Part shown: in pieces, positions 35,299 through 43,493 of the stretch | Numbering within the stretch: the stretch's first letter is position 1 | How the letters are laid out: the number at the start of each line of letters is the position of its first letter | Assembly: GCF_001905735.1 (NCBI RefSeq) | Contig: NZ_LISW01000009.1 | Location: 307,263 to 371,262 of the forward strand | Direction of reading: 5' to 3' | DNA from: Streptomyces sp. CB01249 | GTDB taxonomy: Bacteria; Actinomycetota; Actinomycetes; Streptomycetales; Streptomycetaceae | Length of the DNA stretch: 64,000 bases | Made by a program: the position numbers and the translations under genes | Notes under the pieces: model-generated | Told to the model about the DNA's origin: nothing | The model's input: only the letters and a program-made list of their open reading frames with translations | The model's database searches: none

Positions 35299-35385
35299 CG
35301 TCGAGGCTCCTCACATCGAGGCCCACGACTTCGCCTCGTTGAACCAACGACCCCCGAATACGAAGAGTGAGCAGATGTCTCTTCT

Positions 35386-35407
35386 GGGTCACTCCACAGG
35401 GTGACCC
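35386..35407. repeat. Inverted repeat GGGTCAC-N8-GTGACCC
   Basis: A perfect 7-bp inverted repeat with an 8-base spacer, in the 168-base gap between the ATPase start and the end of the molybdenum subunit gene. It could be an operator for the ATPase gene, whose promoter must lie here, or a weak terminator for the molybdoenzyme operon. Nothing else is evident in this gap. Confidence 0.4.
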
Positions 35408-35466
35408 CGCTGGGCCGGTCGCGCAACATATCGGGCCGCGCACCCGGGGTGACCGGCGCTTTCGCG

Positions 35467-37566
35467 TCAGGCCAGGTGGGTGAGCACCCGGTCGGGTGTG
35501 AGGGGCAGGGTGCGCAGCCGGACTCCGGTCGCGTGCCGGAAGGCGTTCCCGACGGCCGCGGCGGCGCCGACGATGCCGATCTCGCCGATGCCCTTGCTGC
35601 CCATGGGGTTGAGGTGGGGGTCGTCCTCCTCGATCCAGTGCGCGTCGACGGCGGCCACGTCGGCGCAGACGGGGACGTGGTAGGAGGCGAGGTCGCACTC
35701 GGTGAAGTCGCCGTACACCGGGTCCATCGTGGAGCCCTCGGTGAGCGCCATCCCGATGCCCATGGTCATGCCGCCGATGAACTGGGAGCGCGCGGTACGG
35801 GAGTTGAGGATGCGGCCGGCCGCGAAGACGCCGAGCATCCGCCGCACCCGGACCTCTCCGGTGCGGGTGTCGACGGCGACCTCGGCGAAGTGCGCCCCGA
35901 AGGCGTGCCGGGCGTACGGGGATTCCTCGGCGGTCTCCTCTGTGGTGTCGGCGGTGACGGTCACCCCTTCGGCGGGCAGCGGCCCGCCGCGCGCGGCGAG
36001 CTCTTCCGCGAGCCCGGAGGCCGCCTTGTGCACGGCCCAGCCCCAGGAGGCGGTGCCGGACGAGCCGCCGGCCAGCGAGGCGTCGGGCAGGTCGCTGTCG
36101 CCGATGTCGATGGCCACGTCGTCCAGCGGTGCGCCCAGCACCTCGGCGGCGATCTGCGCGAGGACGGTACGGGCGCCGGTACCGATGTCCGTGGCGTTGA
36201 CGGCGATCCGGTAGGTGCCGTCGGGGGCCGCGTGCGCGGTGGCGTGGCCCGCGCTGACGTAGACGGGGTACGTGGCCGAGGCGACGCCTGTGCCGAGCAG
36301 CAGGGCGCCCTCGCGGCGGACGCCGGGGGCGGGATCGCGGTCCTGCCAGCCGAAGCGTGCGGCGCCCTCGCGCAGACAGGCGGCCAGGCCCCGGCTGCTG
36401 AAGGGTTTTCCGGAGTCGGGTTCGTCGGCCGGGTCGTTGCGCAGCCGCAGGTCGACCGGGTCGACGCCGAGTTCCGCCGCGAGTTCGTCCATGGCGGATT
36501 CGAGGGCGTACATGCCGGGGGCCTCGCCCGGGGCGCGCATCCACGACGGGCTGGGCACGTCGAGGGCGGCGACCCGGTGCGTGGTGCGGCTGTGCGGCGA
36601 GCCGTACATGACGCGAGCGGGGACGGCTGCCTGCTCCACGAACTCCTTGATCCGGGAGGTGTGGGTGATGACCTCCTGGGCGACCGCGGTGAGGGTGCCG
36701 TCGGCCCCGGCGCCGAGCCTGACGCGCTGCACGGTGGGCGCCCGGTGCCCGACGAGCGCGGGCAGCTGCCGCCTGGGCAGGGCGAGTTCGACGGGCCGGC
36801 CGGTGTGCAGGGCGGCCATCGCGGCGAGTACGGTCTGCGGGCGCGGGGTGCCCTTGGAGCCGAAGCCGCCGCCGACGTGCTCGGAGACGGCGGTGATCCG
36901 GTCGGCCCCGATACCGAAGGCGGCGGCGAGGCTGTCGCGCACCTTGGTGGCGCCCTGGCTGGAGTCGTGGACGGTGAGGTGCCCGTCGGGCGACCAGTGG
37001 GCGGTCGAGGCGTGCGGTTCCATGGGGTGGTTGTGCAGCGCCTCCAGGGTGTACGTGACGTCCACGCGTACGGGCGACTCCTCGAAGGCCCGGTCGAAGT
37101 CGCCGCGTTCGCGCACCGCCGGGTAGCCGCCGTTGGCCTGTTCCGGGGTGTAGAGGCCCGCGTGGTCCTCGGTGAGCACGACGTCGTGCGGGTTCGTCTC
37201 GTAGGTGATGTGCAGGGCGGCCGCCCCGGCCCGGGCGCTCGCGAGGCTGTCGGCGACGACGAGCGCGACGGGCCAGCCCCGGTGGGGCACCCGGTCGTCC
37301 TGGAGGACGGCGAGGATCGGGTCGTCCGGCTCGGCCAGGCGCGGCGCGTTGTCGTGGGTGAGGACGCTGTGGACGCCGGGGTGGGCGAGGGCGTCGACGG
37401 TGCGGACGGCGGTGACCCGGCCGGACGGCACGGTGGCGGGCACCGGCCAGGCGTACAGGCAGCCGGGCAGGCCGCGTTCGGCGGCGTAGCGCGCGGCGCC
37501 GGTCACCTTGGCGCGGCCCTCGCGGCGGACGGCGGGCGCGCCGAGCGGCTGGGGGGCGTGGCTCAT
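35467..37566 (-). CDS. Molybdenum-binding large subunit of an aldehyde oxidoreductase (PaoC/YagR-type)
   Basis: A 699-residue xanthine-oxidase-family large subunit. It shows the aldehyde-oxidase hammerhead-like start (REGRAKVTGAARYAAE), the cofactor segments VGGGFGSKGTPRP and MRAPGEAPGMYALE, GGSSGTASWGWAV, and the C-terminal catalytic Glu in GSKGIGEIGIVGA. It should oxidise aldehydes or N-heterocycles with water as oxygen source. It is the last gene of a three-gene operon whose order (Fe-S, FAD, Mo) and the features of the FAD subunit point to the PaoABC class. I see no twin-arginine signal on any subunit, unlike the periplasmic E. coli enzyme. Its maturation factor is not in the window. Confidence 0.92.
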   Translation of the reverse strand: MSHAPQPLGAPAVRREGRAKVTGAARYAAERGLPGCLYAWPVPATVPSGRVTAVRTVDALAHPGVHSVLTHDNAPRLAEPDDPILAVLQDDRVPHRGWPVALVVADSLASARAGAAALHITYETNPHDVVLTEDHAGLYTPEQANGGYPAVRERGDFDRAFEESPVRVDVTYTLEALHNHPMEPHASTAHWSPDGHLTVHDSSQGATKVRDSLAAAFGIGADRITAVSEHVGGGFGSKGTPRPQTVLAAMAALHTGRPVELALPRRQLPALVGHRAPTVQRVRLGAGADGTLTAVAQEVITHTSRIKEFVEQAAVPARVMYGSPHSRTTHRVAALDVPSPSWMRAPGEAPGMYALESAMDELAAELGVDPVDLRLRNDPADEPDSGKPFSSRGLAACLREGAARFGWQDRDPAPGVRREGALLLGTGVASATYPVYVSAGHATAHAAPDGTYRIAVNATDIGTGARTVLAQIAAEVLGAPLDDVAIDIGDSDLPDASLAGGSSGTASWGWAVHKAASGLAEELAARGGPLPAEGVTVTADTTEETAEESPYARHAFGAHFAEVAVDTRTGEVRVRRMLGVFAAGRILNSRTARSQFIGGMTMGIGMALTEGSTMDPVYGDFTECDLASYHVPVCADVAAVDAHWIEEDDPHLNPMGSKGIGEIGIVGAAAAVGNAFRHATGVRLRTLPLTPDRVLTHLA

Positions 37567-37584
37567 GGCGGGATCCTCGGCTCT

Positions 37585-38571
37585 TCAGGTGCGGGCGGTG
37601 AGTTCGGCGAGGGCGTCGACGGCCAGGTGCCGGGCGAGGCGGACCTTGAACGCGTTGTCGCGCAGCGGGCGGGCCTGGGCCAGCTCGGCGTCGGCGGCCC
37701 GCAGGAAGGTCGCGTCGGTGGCGGGTGCGCCGCGCAGGATCTCCTCGGCGGCGCGGGCCCGCCAGGGGCGGTGGGCGAGCCCGCCGAACGCGAGCGCCGC
37801 GTGCTCGACGCGCCCGTCGCGTACCCGCAGGACGGCGGCGACGGAGGCCAGCGCGAAGGCGTACGAGGCGCGGTCGCGGGCCTTGCGGTAGAGACAGACC
37901 GTGCCGTCGGCCAGGGGCGGCAGCGTCACGTCGGTGACGAGTTCGCCGGGCCGGACGACCGTGTCGGCGTCGGGGTTGTCGCCGGGCAGCCGGTGGAAGT
38001 CGGTCACCGGGACGGTCCGTTCGCCCTCCGGCCCGTGCAGCACGACGTCCGCGTCGAGCGCGGCGAGGGCGACGGCCATGTCGGAGGGGTGGGTGGCGAC
38101 GCACTCCTCGGAGTGCCCGAGGACGGCGAGGTCGCGGTGGGCGCCCTCGCGGGCGGGGCAGCCGGTGCCGGGTTCACGCTTGTTGCAGGGCTTGGACGTG
38201 TCCTGGAAGTAGAGGCAGCGGGTGCGCTGGAGGAGGTTGCCGCCGGTGGTCGCGATGTTGCGGAGCTGCCCGGACGCGCCGGCCAGCAGGGCCTGCGACA
38301 GGGCGGGGTAGCGGGTGCGTACGGCGGGGTGGGCGGCCAGGTCGCTGTTGCGTACGGTGGCGCCGATGCGCAGGCCCCCGTCGGCGGTGTCCGTGACCTG
38401 GTCCAGCGGCAGCCGGCTGACGTCGACCAGCATGCCGGGGGTCTCCACGCCGAGCTTCATCAGGTCGACCAGGTTGGTGCCGCCGCCGAGGAACTTGGCG
38501 CCCGGGTGGGCGGCGCAGGCGCGCACCGCGTCGGTGACGGTCTCGGCGCGCAGATAGGCGAAGGGTTTCAC
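37585..38571 (-). CDS. FAD-binding subunit of the aldehyde oxidoreductase, with an Fe-S-type cysteine insertion (PaoB/YagS-type)
   Basis: A 328-residue FAD-domain subunit. The FAD contacts are KFLGGGTNLVDLMKLG and ATTGGNLLQRTRC. Right after this come further cysteines (FQDTSKPCNKREPGTGCPA), which match the insertion that binds an extra [4Fe-4S] cluster in E. coli PaoB. The GTG at 38571 overlaps the TGA of the small-subunit gene (GTGA), so translation is coupled. It passes electrons from the [2Fe-2S] subunit to the final acceptor. The insertion rules out the ordinary xanthine dehydrogenase or CO dehydrogenase medium subunit. Confidence 0.9.
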   Translation of the reverse strand: MKPFAYLRAETVTDAVRACAAHPGAKFLGGGTNLVDLMKLGVETPGMLVDVSRLPLDQVTDTADGGLRIGATVRNSDLAAHPAVRTRYPALSQALLAGASGQLRNIATTGGNLLQRTRCLYFQDTSKPCNKREPGTGCPAREGAHRDLAVLGHSEECVATHPSDMAVALAALDADVVLHGPEGERTVPVTDFHRLPGDNPDADTVVRPGELVTDVTLPPLADGTVCLYRKARDRASYAFALASVAAVLRVRDGRVEHAALAFGGLAHRPWRARAAEEILRGAPATDATFLRAADAELAQARPLRDNAFKVRLARHLAVDALAELTART

Positions 38572-39149
38572 GACGCCACGTCCTCGATGGCCTCGACGAT
38601 GCGCGGGTAGGCGCCGCACCGGCAGAGGTTGCCGCTCATCCGCTCCCGGATCTCCTCCGGGCCGAGCCGGGCGGGGGTGGCGACGGGTGCGTCGTGCGGG
38701 GTGACGTGCGAGGGGTGGCCGTGGTCGGCCTCGGCGAGGACACCGGCGGCGGAGCAGAGCTGGCCCGGTGTGCAGTAGCCGCACTGGAAGGCGTCGCGCT
38801 CCAGGAACGCCTTCTGGAGGGGGTGCAGCCGGTCGCCGTCCGCCAGGCCCTCGACGGTGGTGATGCGTGCGCCGTCGTGGGCGACGGCCAGCAGGAGGCA
38901 GCTGTTGGCGCGGCGGCCGTCCACGAGGACGGTGCAGGCGCCGCACTGGCCGTGGTCGCAGCCCTTCTTCGCCCCGGTGAGGTCCAGGTGGTGGCGCAGG
39001 GCGTCCAGGAGGGTGGTGCGGTGGTCGAGGGTGACGGTGCGCTCGGTGCCGTTGATGTGCAGGGTCAGGGTGGCGGAGGGGAGGTCGCCGGGCGCCGGCG
39101 ATTCGGCGGCGCTGCCCTCCCACGAACTGGCCGGATCCACGCGCGGCAC
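38568..39149 (-). CDS. [2Fe-2S] small subunit of the aldehyde oxidoreductase (PaoA/YagT-type)
   Basis: A 193-residue subunit with both cluster domains. The plant-ferredoxin type site is KKGCDHGQCGACTVLVDG plus the later NSCLLL. The helical second domain has FQCGYCTPGQ and NLCRCGAYPRI. It is first in the operon. The start is open between GTG 39149, which GGAAAG abuts, and GTG 39140, which has that site at a better distance. No Tat signal is visible with either start, so a cytoplasmic enzyme is likely. Confidence 0.92.
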   Translation of the reverse strand: MPRVDPASSWEGSAAESPAPGDLPSATLTLHINGTERTVTLDHRTTLLDALRHHLDLTGAKKGCDHGQCGACTVLVDGRRANSCLLLAVAHDGARITTVEGLADGDRLHPLQKAFLERDAFQCGYCTPGQLCSAAGVLAEADHGHPSHVTPHDAPVATPARLGPEEIRERMSGNLCRCGAYPRIVEAIEDVAS

Positions 39150-39233
39150 CTTTCCACGAAGTTACTTTGTCCGATTTCTACCAGAAACGGATGGCGCCTC
39201 GGGTCCCTCGCGCCCCCGGACGGGGCGTTCGGC

Positions 39234-39626
39234 CTACTTGTTCTCCAGGCGCAGCCGCACTTCCTCCTCCTGGTCCCCCGACACCGTGCCCACCACCCGG
39301 ACGGCGAAGGCGTCGGCCAGCCCGCCCCTGAGCCGGTCCACCGCGTGATAGCCGCCCTGCACATCGAGCGTGACGGGGACGCCGAGGGTCACGGACCCCG
39401 AGACCACCCGGGCCTCGGACACGTCGACGGTCGCGGCCCACGCCGTGGGCCGCCTGCCGGCGGTCTCGTGGGGCACGTCGGCCGAGGCCCGGTCGGTGGT
39501 GAAGGCGGCCCTCAGCACGTCGAAGACGGTGCGCGCGTCCTCCTCGGGGCACTCGCTGAGGACGACCGACACCTCCTGGTCGTGGTGGTCCTCCGTGGCC
39601 TGTCGCTTGTCCTGTGCGCTGTTCAC
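39234..39626 (-). CDS. Small hypothetical protein (130 residues)
   Basis: A 130-residue soluble protein that I do not recognise. It has an acidic N-terminal part (SAQDKRQATEDHHDQE), a helix-strand half with VVLSECPEEDARTVFDVLR, and a C-terminal half with VSGSVTLGVPVTLDVQGG and EEEVRLRLENK. The GTG at 39626 is supported by AAGGAGC six bases before it; the open frame reaches far upstream without a ribosome site. It is divergent from the DUF6479-type gene across 206 bases. Confidence 0.7.
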   Translation of the reverse strand: MNSAQDKRQATEDHHDQEVSVVLSECPEEDARTVFDVLRAAFTTDRASADVPHETAGRRPTAWAATVDVSEARVVSGSVTLGVPVTLDVQGGYHAVDRLRGGLADAFAVRVVGTVSGDQEEEVRLRLENK

Positions 39627-39798
39627 CGCTGCTCCTTCCGAAGGGGCGTTGCCGTCATAACCAGGCTGACCCCGCGCGCGAGCGGCGGCGACAGGAGCGG
39701 CCCGGACTCCCCCGCGTGCCCGGCGCGGGCGGGGCTCACACCCTCGAAACATTTTCTGCGCCCATATCCACTTAAAATATGAATTCGATCGCCGTACC

Positions 39799-39823
39799 GA
39801 GTGACGCGTGTGTCCTGGGGTAT
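39799..39823 (+). promoter_or_regulatory. Sigma-B-like promoter for the DUF6479-type gene
   Basis: GAGT, 15 bases, then GGGTAT matches the GNNT-N14-16-GGGTAY pattern known for Streptomyces sigma-B-type promoters. The -10 element ends nine bases before the ATG at 39833, so the transcript would have almost no leader; no ribosome site is seen there. The consensus is short, so this remains a prediction. Confidence 0.45.
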
Positions 39824-39832
39824 CCGGCAAGC

Positions 39833-40165
39833 ATGGACGTTTCGGATGGAGCCCTGAATTCCCTGGCGGTCACCCTCGCGGACGGACGCGGCGCGACGGG
39901 CGTCGTGATGGGCGTGATCGGCGTGCTCCTGGTGATCATGCTGATCGGCGCCTTCCTGCTGGGCAAGCGACGGCACGACCAGGAGCTGCCCCCGCCCCGG
40001 CCGGACGAGCAGCCGGTCGGCCCCGAGCACCGCAGCCACGAGGAGAAGCCGGACGTCCACGGTGACGACCACTTCCCGGAGAACGGCCGGGGGCTGTCCC
40101 CGTACGAGCTCGGTGAGCACGGCAACGAGCCGATCCGACACGAGGACGACGACAAGCGCGACTGA
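39833..40165 (+). CDS. Small single-pass membrane protein, DUF6479-like
   Basis: A 110-residue protein. Residues about 20-45 form one membrane helix (VVMGVIGVLLVIMLIGAFLL) followed by a basic stop GKRRHD. The rest is a polar tail with PPPRPDEQPVGPEHRSHE and a closing GRGLSPYELGEHG, which is the recognisable tail of the Streptomyces DUF6479 family. Function is unknown. The start at 39833 rather than 39779 fits the sigma-B-like promoter just upstream and the usual length of the family. General stress control is therefore suggested, not shown. Confidence 0.75.
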   Translation: MDVSDGALNSLAVTLADGRGATGVVMGVIGVLLVIMLIGAFLLGKRRHDQELPPPRPDEQPVGPEHRSHEEKPDVHGDDHFPENGRGLSPYELGEHGNEPIRHEDDDKRD

Positions 40166-40286
40166 CCGGGGCGCGGGGCGGGCGGCGGCGTCGCGTTTGC
40201 GGGAGCGGCCGCCCCCGGCGAGGCTTGGTGACGGCCCCGAAGCCCGTCGGCACATCTGCCGCACCCCCCATGAAGGCAGTGGCACC

Positions 40287-41108
40287 ATGACCCCAAGCAC
40301 CTCCGGTACGGCGCCCGCGCGTGCGGCCCTGACCGGGTCCGCCGCGCCCTGCTGGGTCAATCTGATGACCCGCGATCTGGAGTCCGCCCAGCGGTTCTAC
40401 GGCCCGGTGATGGGCTGGAGCTTCCGCCCGGGCCGGCTCGGCGACGACTTCTCGGTGGCCCGCCGGGGCGATGTGCCGGTCGCCGGCATCGGGGCCGTGG
40501 CCACCGCCTTCCGGGTCGCGGTGGCCTGGACGCCCTACTTCGCCGTCCGGGACGCCGATGTGGCCGCCTCCCGCATCCGGGAGCGCAGCGGCACGGTGGC
40601 GGTGGGCCCGCTGACGCTCGGCAAGGGGCGCGGCGCACTGGCCGCCGACCGGGACGGGGCCGGGTTCGGCATCTGGGAGCGGACCGCTCCAGCCACGTCC
40701 CCGCCCGCCCCGGACGGCCACGCGCACGCCTGGCTGCGGCTGCGCACCCGGAGCGCCTTCGACGCCGCGATCTTCTACGGCGAGGTGCTGGACTGGGCGA
40801 GCGGGCAGCCGGGGGCCTGCGAGGTGTCGTACGCGAAGGACGAGGTGATCGTGCAGTGCGGGGGCCGCCAGCTGGCCCGGATCAGTTCCGGCGCGGTCGA
40901 GGCCGCCCCCGATCCGCTGGTCCGCCCGCACTGGCAGGTCAACTTCCCGGTGGACGACGTGACCCTCGCCGTGGAGCGGGCCCGTGAGCACGGGGGCTCC
41001 CTGGTGGAGGAGCTGTCGCACCCCGAGGGCCGGGAGGCGACGCTCCTGGACCCGGACGGCGGGCTCTTCACCGTGACGGACGTCCACCGGGCGTCGGACG
41101 ACGTCTGA
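40287..41108 (+). CDS. Two-domain VOC-family protein (glyoxalase/bleomycin-resistance type)
   Basis: A 273-residue protein with two glyoxalase-like halves: CWVNLMTRDLESAQRFYGPVMGW, split here as N half, and DGHAHAWLRLRTRSAFDAAIF then HWQVNFPVDDVTLAVERAREHG in the second. The pattern is the CFP32-like two-domain type of actinobacteria. Unlike the dioxygenase at 14678 I do not see a full His-His-Glu set, so enzyme function is uncertain and ligand binding is equally possible. It ends 10 bases from the convergent GNAT gene. Confidence 0.82.
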   Translation: MTPSTSGTAPARAALTGSAAPCWVNLMTRDLESAQRFYGPVMGWSFRPGRLGDDFSVARRGDVPVAGIGAVATAFRVAVAWTPYFAVRDADVAASRIRERSGTVAVGPLTLGKGRGALAADRDGAGFGIWERTAPATSPPAPDGHAHAWLRLRTRSAFDAAIFYGEVLDWASGQPGACEVSYAKDEVIVQCGGRQLARISSGAVEAAPDPLVRPHWQVNFPVDDVTLAVERAREHGGSLVEELSHPEGREATLLDPDGGLFTVTDVHRASDDV

Positions 41109-41118
41109 GGGGCGCGCT

Positions 41119-41628
41119 TCAGGCGACCGGCAGCAGCAGTTCGGGCCGGTCCCACATCACCGCCGGGGGTGCGGCGCGTACGGTGCCGGTCCGCTCGGCG
41201 CCCATGGTCAGGTAGAAGCCCTCCGCCGGGGGGTGCGAGACGACGCGGACGCCCGGCAGTCCCCGCGCCTCCGCCTGAGCCCGCAGGTGGCCGATGAGCA
41301 GCCGTCCGGTGCCGGTGCCCTGGGCGTCGTCCGCGACGAAGAGCAGGTCCAGCTCGGGCGGGTCCAGGATGAGCGCGTAGAAGCCGAGCACACGGCCCGT
41401 CTCCTCCCGCACGGCCACGAAGACCTCGTGGGCCTCGATGTAGTCCGGCCCCACCCGGTACCCGGCGACCATCGGCGCGTAGGGGCCCTCGTAGGCGCGC
41501 GAGGACCGGACCAGCCGGGTCAGGCGCTTGGCGTCGCGCGCGATCGCCCGCCTGACGCGGACCGGGCCGCCGGATGCCCGGCGGCCCGTCGGCGTAACGC
41601 TTGATCTCATGAAGTGAGTATTACGCAT
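41119..41628 (-). CDS. GNAT-family acetyltransferase
   Basis: A 169-residue single-domain GNAT. The acetyl-CoA part reads LLFVADDAQGTGTGRLLIGH (with Q/R-x-x-G-x-G/A equivalent QGTGTG), preceded by the strand RVLGFYALILDPP, and followed by RGLPGVRVVSHPPAEGFYLTMG with the late Tyr. The acceptor is unknown. Start is open between ATG 41628 and ATG 41610; neither has a good ribosome site. The upstream sequence is unusually AT-rich for this genome. Confidence 0.82.
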   Translation of the reverse strand: MRNTHFMRSSVTPTGRRASGGPVRVRRAIARDAKRLTRLVRSSRAYEGPYAPMVAGYRVGPDYIEAHEVFVAVREETGRVLGFYALILDPPELDLLFVADDAQGTGTGRLLIGHLRAQAEARGLPGVRVVSHPPAEGFYLTMGAERTGTVRAAPPAVMWDRPELLLPVA

Positions 41629-41655
41629 CCGGGCCGGCCGTCGGCCCGGGGCCCT

Positions 41656-42060
41656 TCAGGAGGCGGCGCGGGCCTCGCGCCACTGCTCGACGAGGGCGTC
41701 CACGTCGAACGGCCGCAGATTGAGCAGCGGCCCCGGCGGCGGGCGGCGGACGGCCTCCCGGATCTTGTCGTTGACCTCGCTCAGCACCCGGCGGACCTGC
41801 GCCTCGGTCCGGATCTCCGGCAGCCCGGCGAGGACGTCCTCGGCCTCCTTGCGCAGCGCCAGCGCCGGCGGGAGCACCGACACCCCTTCGCGCTGCATCT
41901 TCGACTTGATCCACCACGACTCGTCGTACGGGGCGCTCAGCGCCTCGATCGGCTTCCCGAACCCGGGCAGCTTCGAGACGTCGCCCTGCCGTTCGGACTC
42001 CCGGATCTGCTGGTCCACCCATGATTCGAAGCTGACACCCGCGGGTTTGCGCTCGGTCAC
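41656..42060 (-). CDS. DUF1992 (DnaJ-homologue C28-type conserved domain) protein
   Basis: A 134-residue protein matching the DUF1992 pattern: FESWVDQQIRESERQGDVSKL near the N terminus, the family's LPGFGKPI core, then WWIKSKMQREGVSVLPPAL, and a helical tail. The domain is widespread and its role is unknown, with a loose link to DnaJ-like proteins. The GTG at 42060 is chosen for GAGAGGGG about seven bases upstream. It follows the GNAT gene's start by a small gap on the same strand. Confidence 0.85.
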   Translation of the reverse strand: MTERKPAGVSFESWVDQQIRESERQGDVSKLPGFGKPIEALSAPYDESWWIKSKMQREGVSVLPPALALRKEAEDVLAGLPEIRTEAQVRRVLSEVNDKIREAVRRPPPGPLLNLRPFDVDALVEQWREARAAS

Positions 42061-42154
42061 CGTGATCCCCTCTCGGAGTACGCCTGCTGCGGCGCTTCCC
42101 ACCCTACCGACGGGGCCTCGGGGGCCCCTTGGCCACGGATGCCGGAACCGCCGC

Positions 42155-42179
42155 GACTTGAACGCGTTCGCCGGGGTAC
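42155..42179 (+). promoter_or_regulatory. Sigma-B-like promoter upstream of the paralogous helical-protein pair
   Basis: GACT, 15 bases, then GGGTAC fits the Streptomyces sigma-B-type pattern exactly. It ends about 106 bases before the ATG at 42286, a plausible leader length, and points towards that gene. Confidence 0.45.
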
Positions 42180-42285
42180 ACGAGCGTCACGCCCGGCCGG
42201 AAGGCACGCCGGGCAACGAACCCGAAGGGGTGGTGGGAGTGGAACACAGCGACCCGCGGACCGACTACCGCCGGGGGTGGTGACG

Positions 42286-42861
42286 ATGACGACCCTCGTG
42301 ATCATCCTCGCGGTCGTCGTGGTGGCGGCCGCCGGAGCGTTCCTCGTCTTCGGCCGGAAGAACGGCGGCCACGGACTGCGGCGGCGTTTCGGACCGGAGT
42401 ACGAGCGTGCCGTGGCCCGGCACGACGGCGACACCAAGGCCGCCGAACACGAACTGAACGAACGGCTGAAGCGGCATGGCTCGCTGGACGAGCGCGCGCT
42501 GTCGCCCGAGGAGCGGGAGCGCTACGTCGCCCGCTGGGCGCAGGTCCAGGACCGGTTCGTGGACTCCCCGCAGCAGGCGGTGGCCGAGGCCGACACGCTC
42601 CTCGCGGAGCTGGCCCGGGACATGGGCTTCCCCGACGGCAAGGACTTCGAGGAGCAGAGCGACGCGCTCTCCGTCCACCACGCCAAGCACGTCCACGGCT
42701 ACCGGCGCGTGCACGCCGCCAAGCGCGGCGAGGGCGACACGGAGCAGCTGCGGACGGCGCTGGTCGAGGCCCGGGGCCTCTTCGACGTCCTCGTATCCAA
42801 CGGCACGGACCGCCCGGTCCGCCGGGACAAGCACCATGCGGAAGGAAGTGGCACGGCATGA
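42286..42861 (+). CDS. Membrane-anchored helical protein, first of a paralogous pair
   Basis: A 191-residue protein. One N-terminal membrane helix (LVIILAVVVVAAAGAFLVF) is followed by a basic stop and a charged helical domain: FGPEYERAVARHDGD, a linker, then QVQDRFVDSPQQAVAEADTLL and the final RTALVEARGLFDVL. That last part is similar to the C-terminal part of the next gene's product (RFVDSPQQAVAEAD against DFVESPHRAVEEAE). Function is unknown. The ATG at 42286 follows a GGGGGTGG stretch; an in-frame GTG at 42280 is the alternative. A sigma-B-like promoter lies upstream, which suggests stress induction. Confidence 0.78.
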   Translation: MTTLVIILAVVVVAAAGAFLVFGRKNGGHGLRRRFGPEYERAVARHDGDTKAAEHELNERLKRHGSLDERALSPEERERYVARWAQVQDRFVDSPQQAVAEADTLLAELARDMGFPDGKDFEEQSDALSVHHAKHVHGYRRVHAAKRGEGDTEQLRTALVEARGLFDVLVSNGTDRPVRRDKHHAEGSGTA

Positions 42862-43418
42862 CCAAGGACACCGACCCCACCCCGCGGCCCCCGGCCGCAC
42901 CCACGAGCCGTCCGGCCACCGAGGACCGGTCCGCTCCCGGCGCCTCCCCGTACTTCTCCGACGACACCTCGGCCCGTCCGTCCCGGACGGCGCCCTCCAC
43001 TCCCCCGCCCGCCGCCGCCCCGGTCCCCCTCGCCGAGAAGGACCTCGGCCACAAGGACGAGGACAAGCACACGGCCACGGGCGCCACGGAACGGCCGCAC
43101 ACCCCGGACCGCGACGGCCGGGCGCACGCCGCGCACAGCGGCACCGACCGCCTCCTCCCGGCGGGCGACCAGGACAAGCTGGCCCACCGGCTGCACCAGG
43201 CGGTGACCGACTTCGTGGAAAGCCCGCACCGGGCGGTGGAGGAGGCCGAGTCCACCTTCGACGCGGTGGTCGCCGGTCTCACGGACGCCCTCAAGGAGCG
43301 CCGCAGCTCCCTGCACGTGAGCGAGGGGGACGGCGGCGACCCCGGGGCGCGGACGGAGGAGCTGCGGATCACCCTCCAGCACTACCGCGACCTCACGGAA
43401 CGGCTCCTGAAGGTCTGA
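42858..43418 (+). CDS. Soluble helical protein, second of a paralogous pair
   Basis: A 186-residue protein coupled to the preceding gene by an ATGA overlap. The first 90 or so residues are low-complexity and rich in Pro, Ala, Thr and charged residues, probably disordered. The C-terminal 90 residues form a helical domain (KLAHRLHQAVTDFVESPHRA, then VEEAESTFDAVVAGLTDAL, and RITLQHYRDLTERLL) that matches the C-terminal domain of the upstream product. So one copy is membrane-anchored and the other is soluble, and the two may pair through the shared domain. A strong terminator follows. Confidence 0.78.
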   Translation: MTKDTDPTPRPPAAPTSRPATEDRSAPGASPYFSDDTSARPSRTAPSTPPPAAAPVPLAEKDLGHKDEDKHTATGATERPHTPDRDGRAHAAHSGTDRLLPAGDQDKLAHRLHQAVTDFVESPHRAVEEAESTFDAVVAGLTDALKERRSSLHVSEGDGGDPGARTEELRITLQHYRDLTERLLKV

Positions 43419-43437
43419 CAGAAGCTCCGAGACGAAG

Positions 43438-43468
43438 GCTGCCCCGGCACCGAGCGTGCCGGGGCAGC
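43438..43468. terminator. Terminator hairpin after the helical-protein pair
   Basis: A perfect 13-bp stem, GCTGCCCCGGCAC with its complement, closes a five-base loop (43451-43455). It lies 20 bases after the plus-strand stop and 26 bases before the end of the convergent phosphatase gene, so it can serve both directions. Confidence 0.75.
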
Positions 43469-43493
43469 GTGCTGTGCGGGCAGGAGCGGCGGG

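Noticed and set aside
31615..35370. A 1251-codon plus-strand open frame opposite phosphoketolase and aldehyde dehydrogenase
   Set aside because: It is an antisense shadow of two certain genes caused by GC-biased third positions; no ribosome site or family motif. The same holds for the long frames opposite the molybdoenzyme (35401-38610), icd (54121-56808) and the mutase genes.
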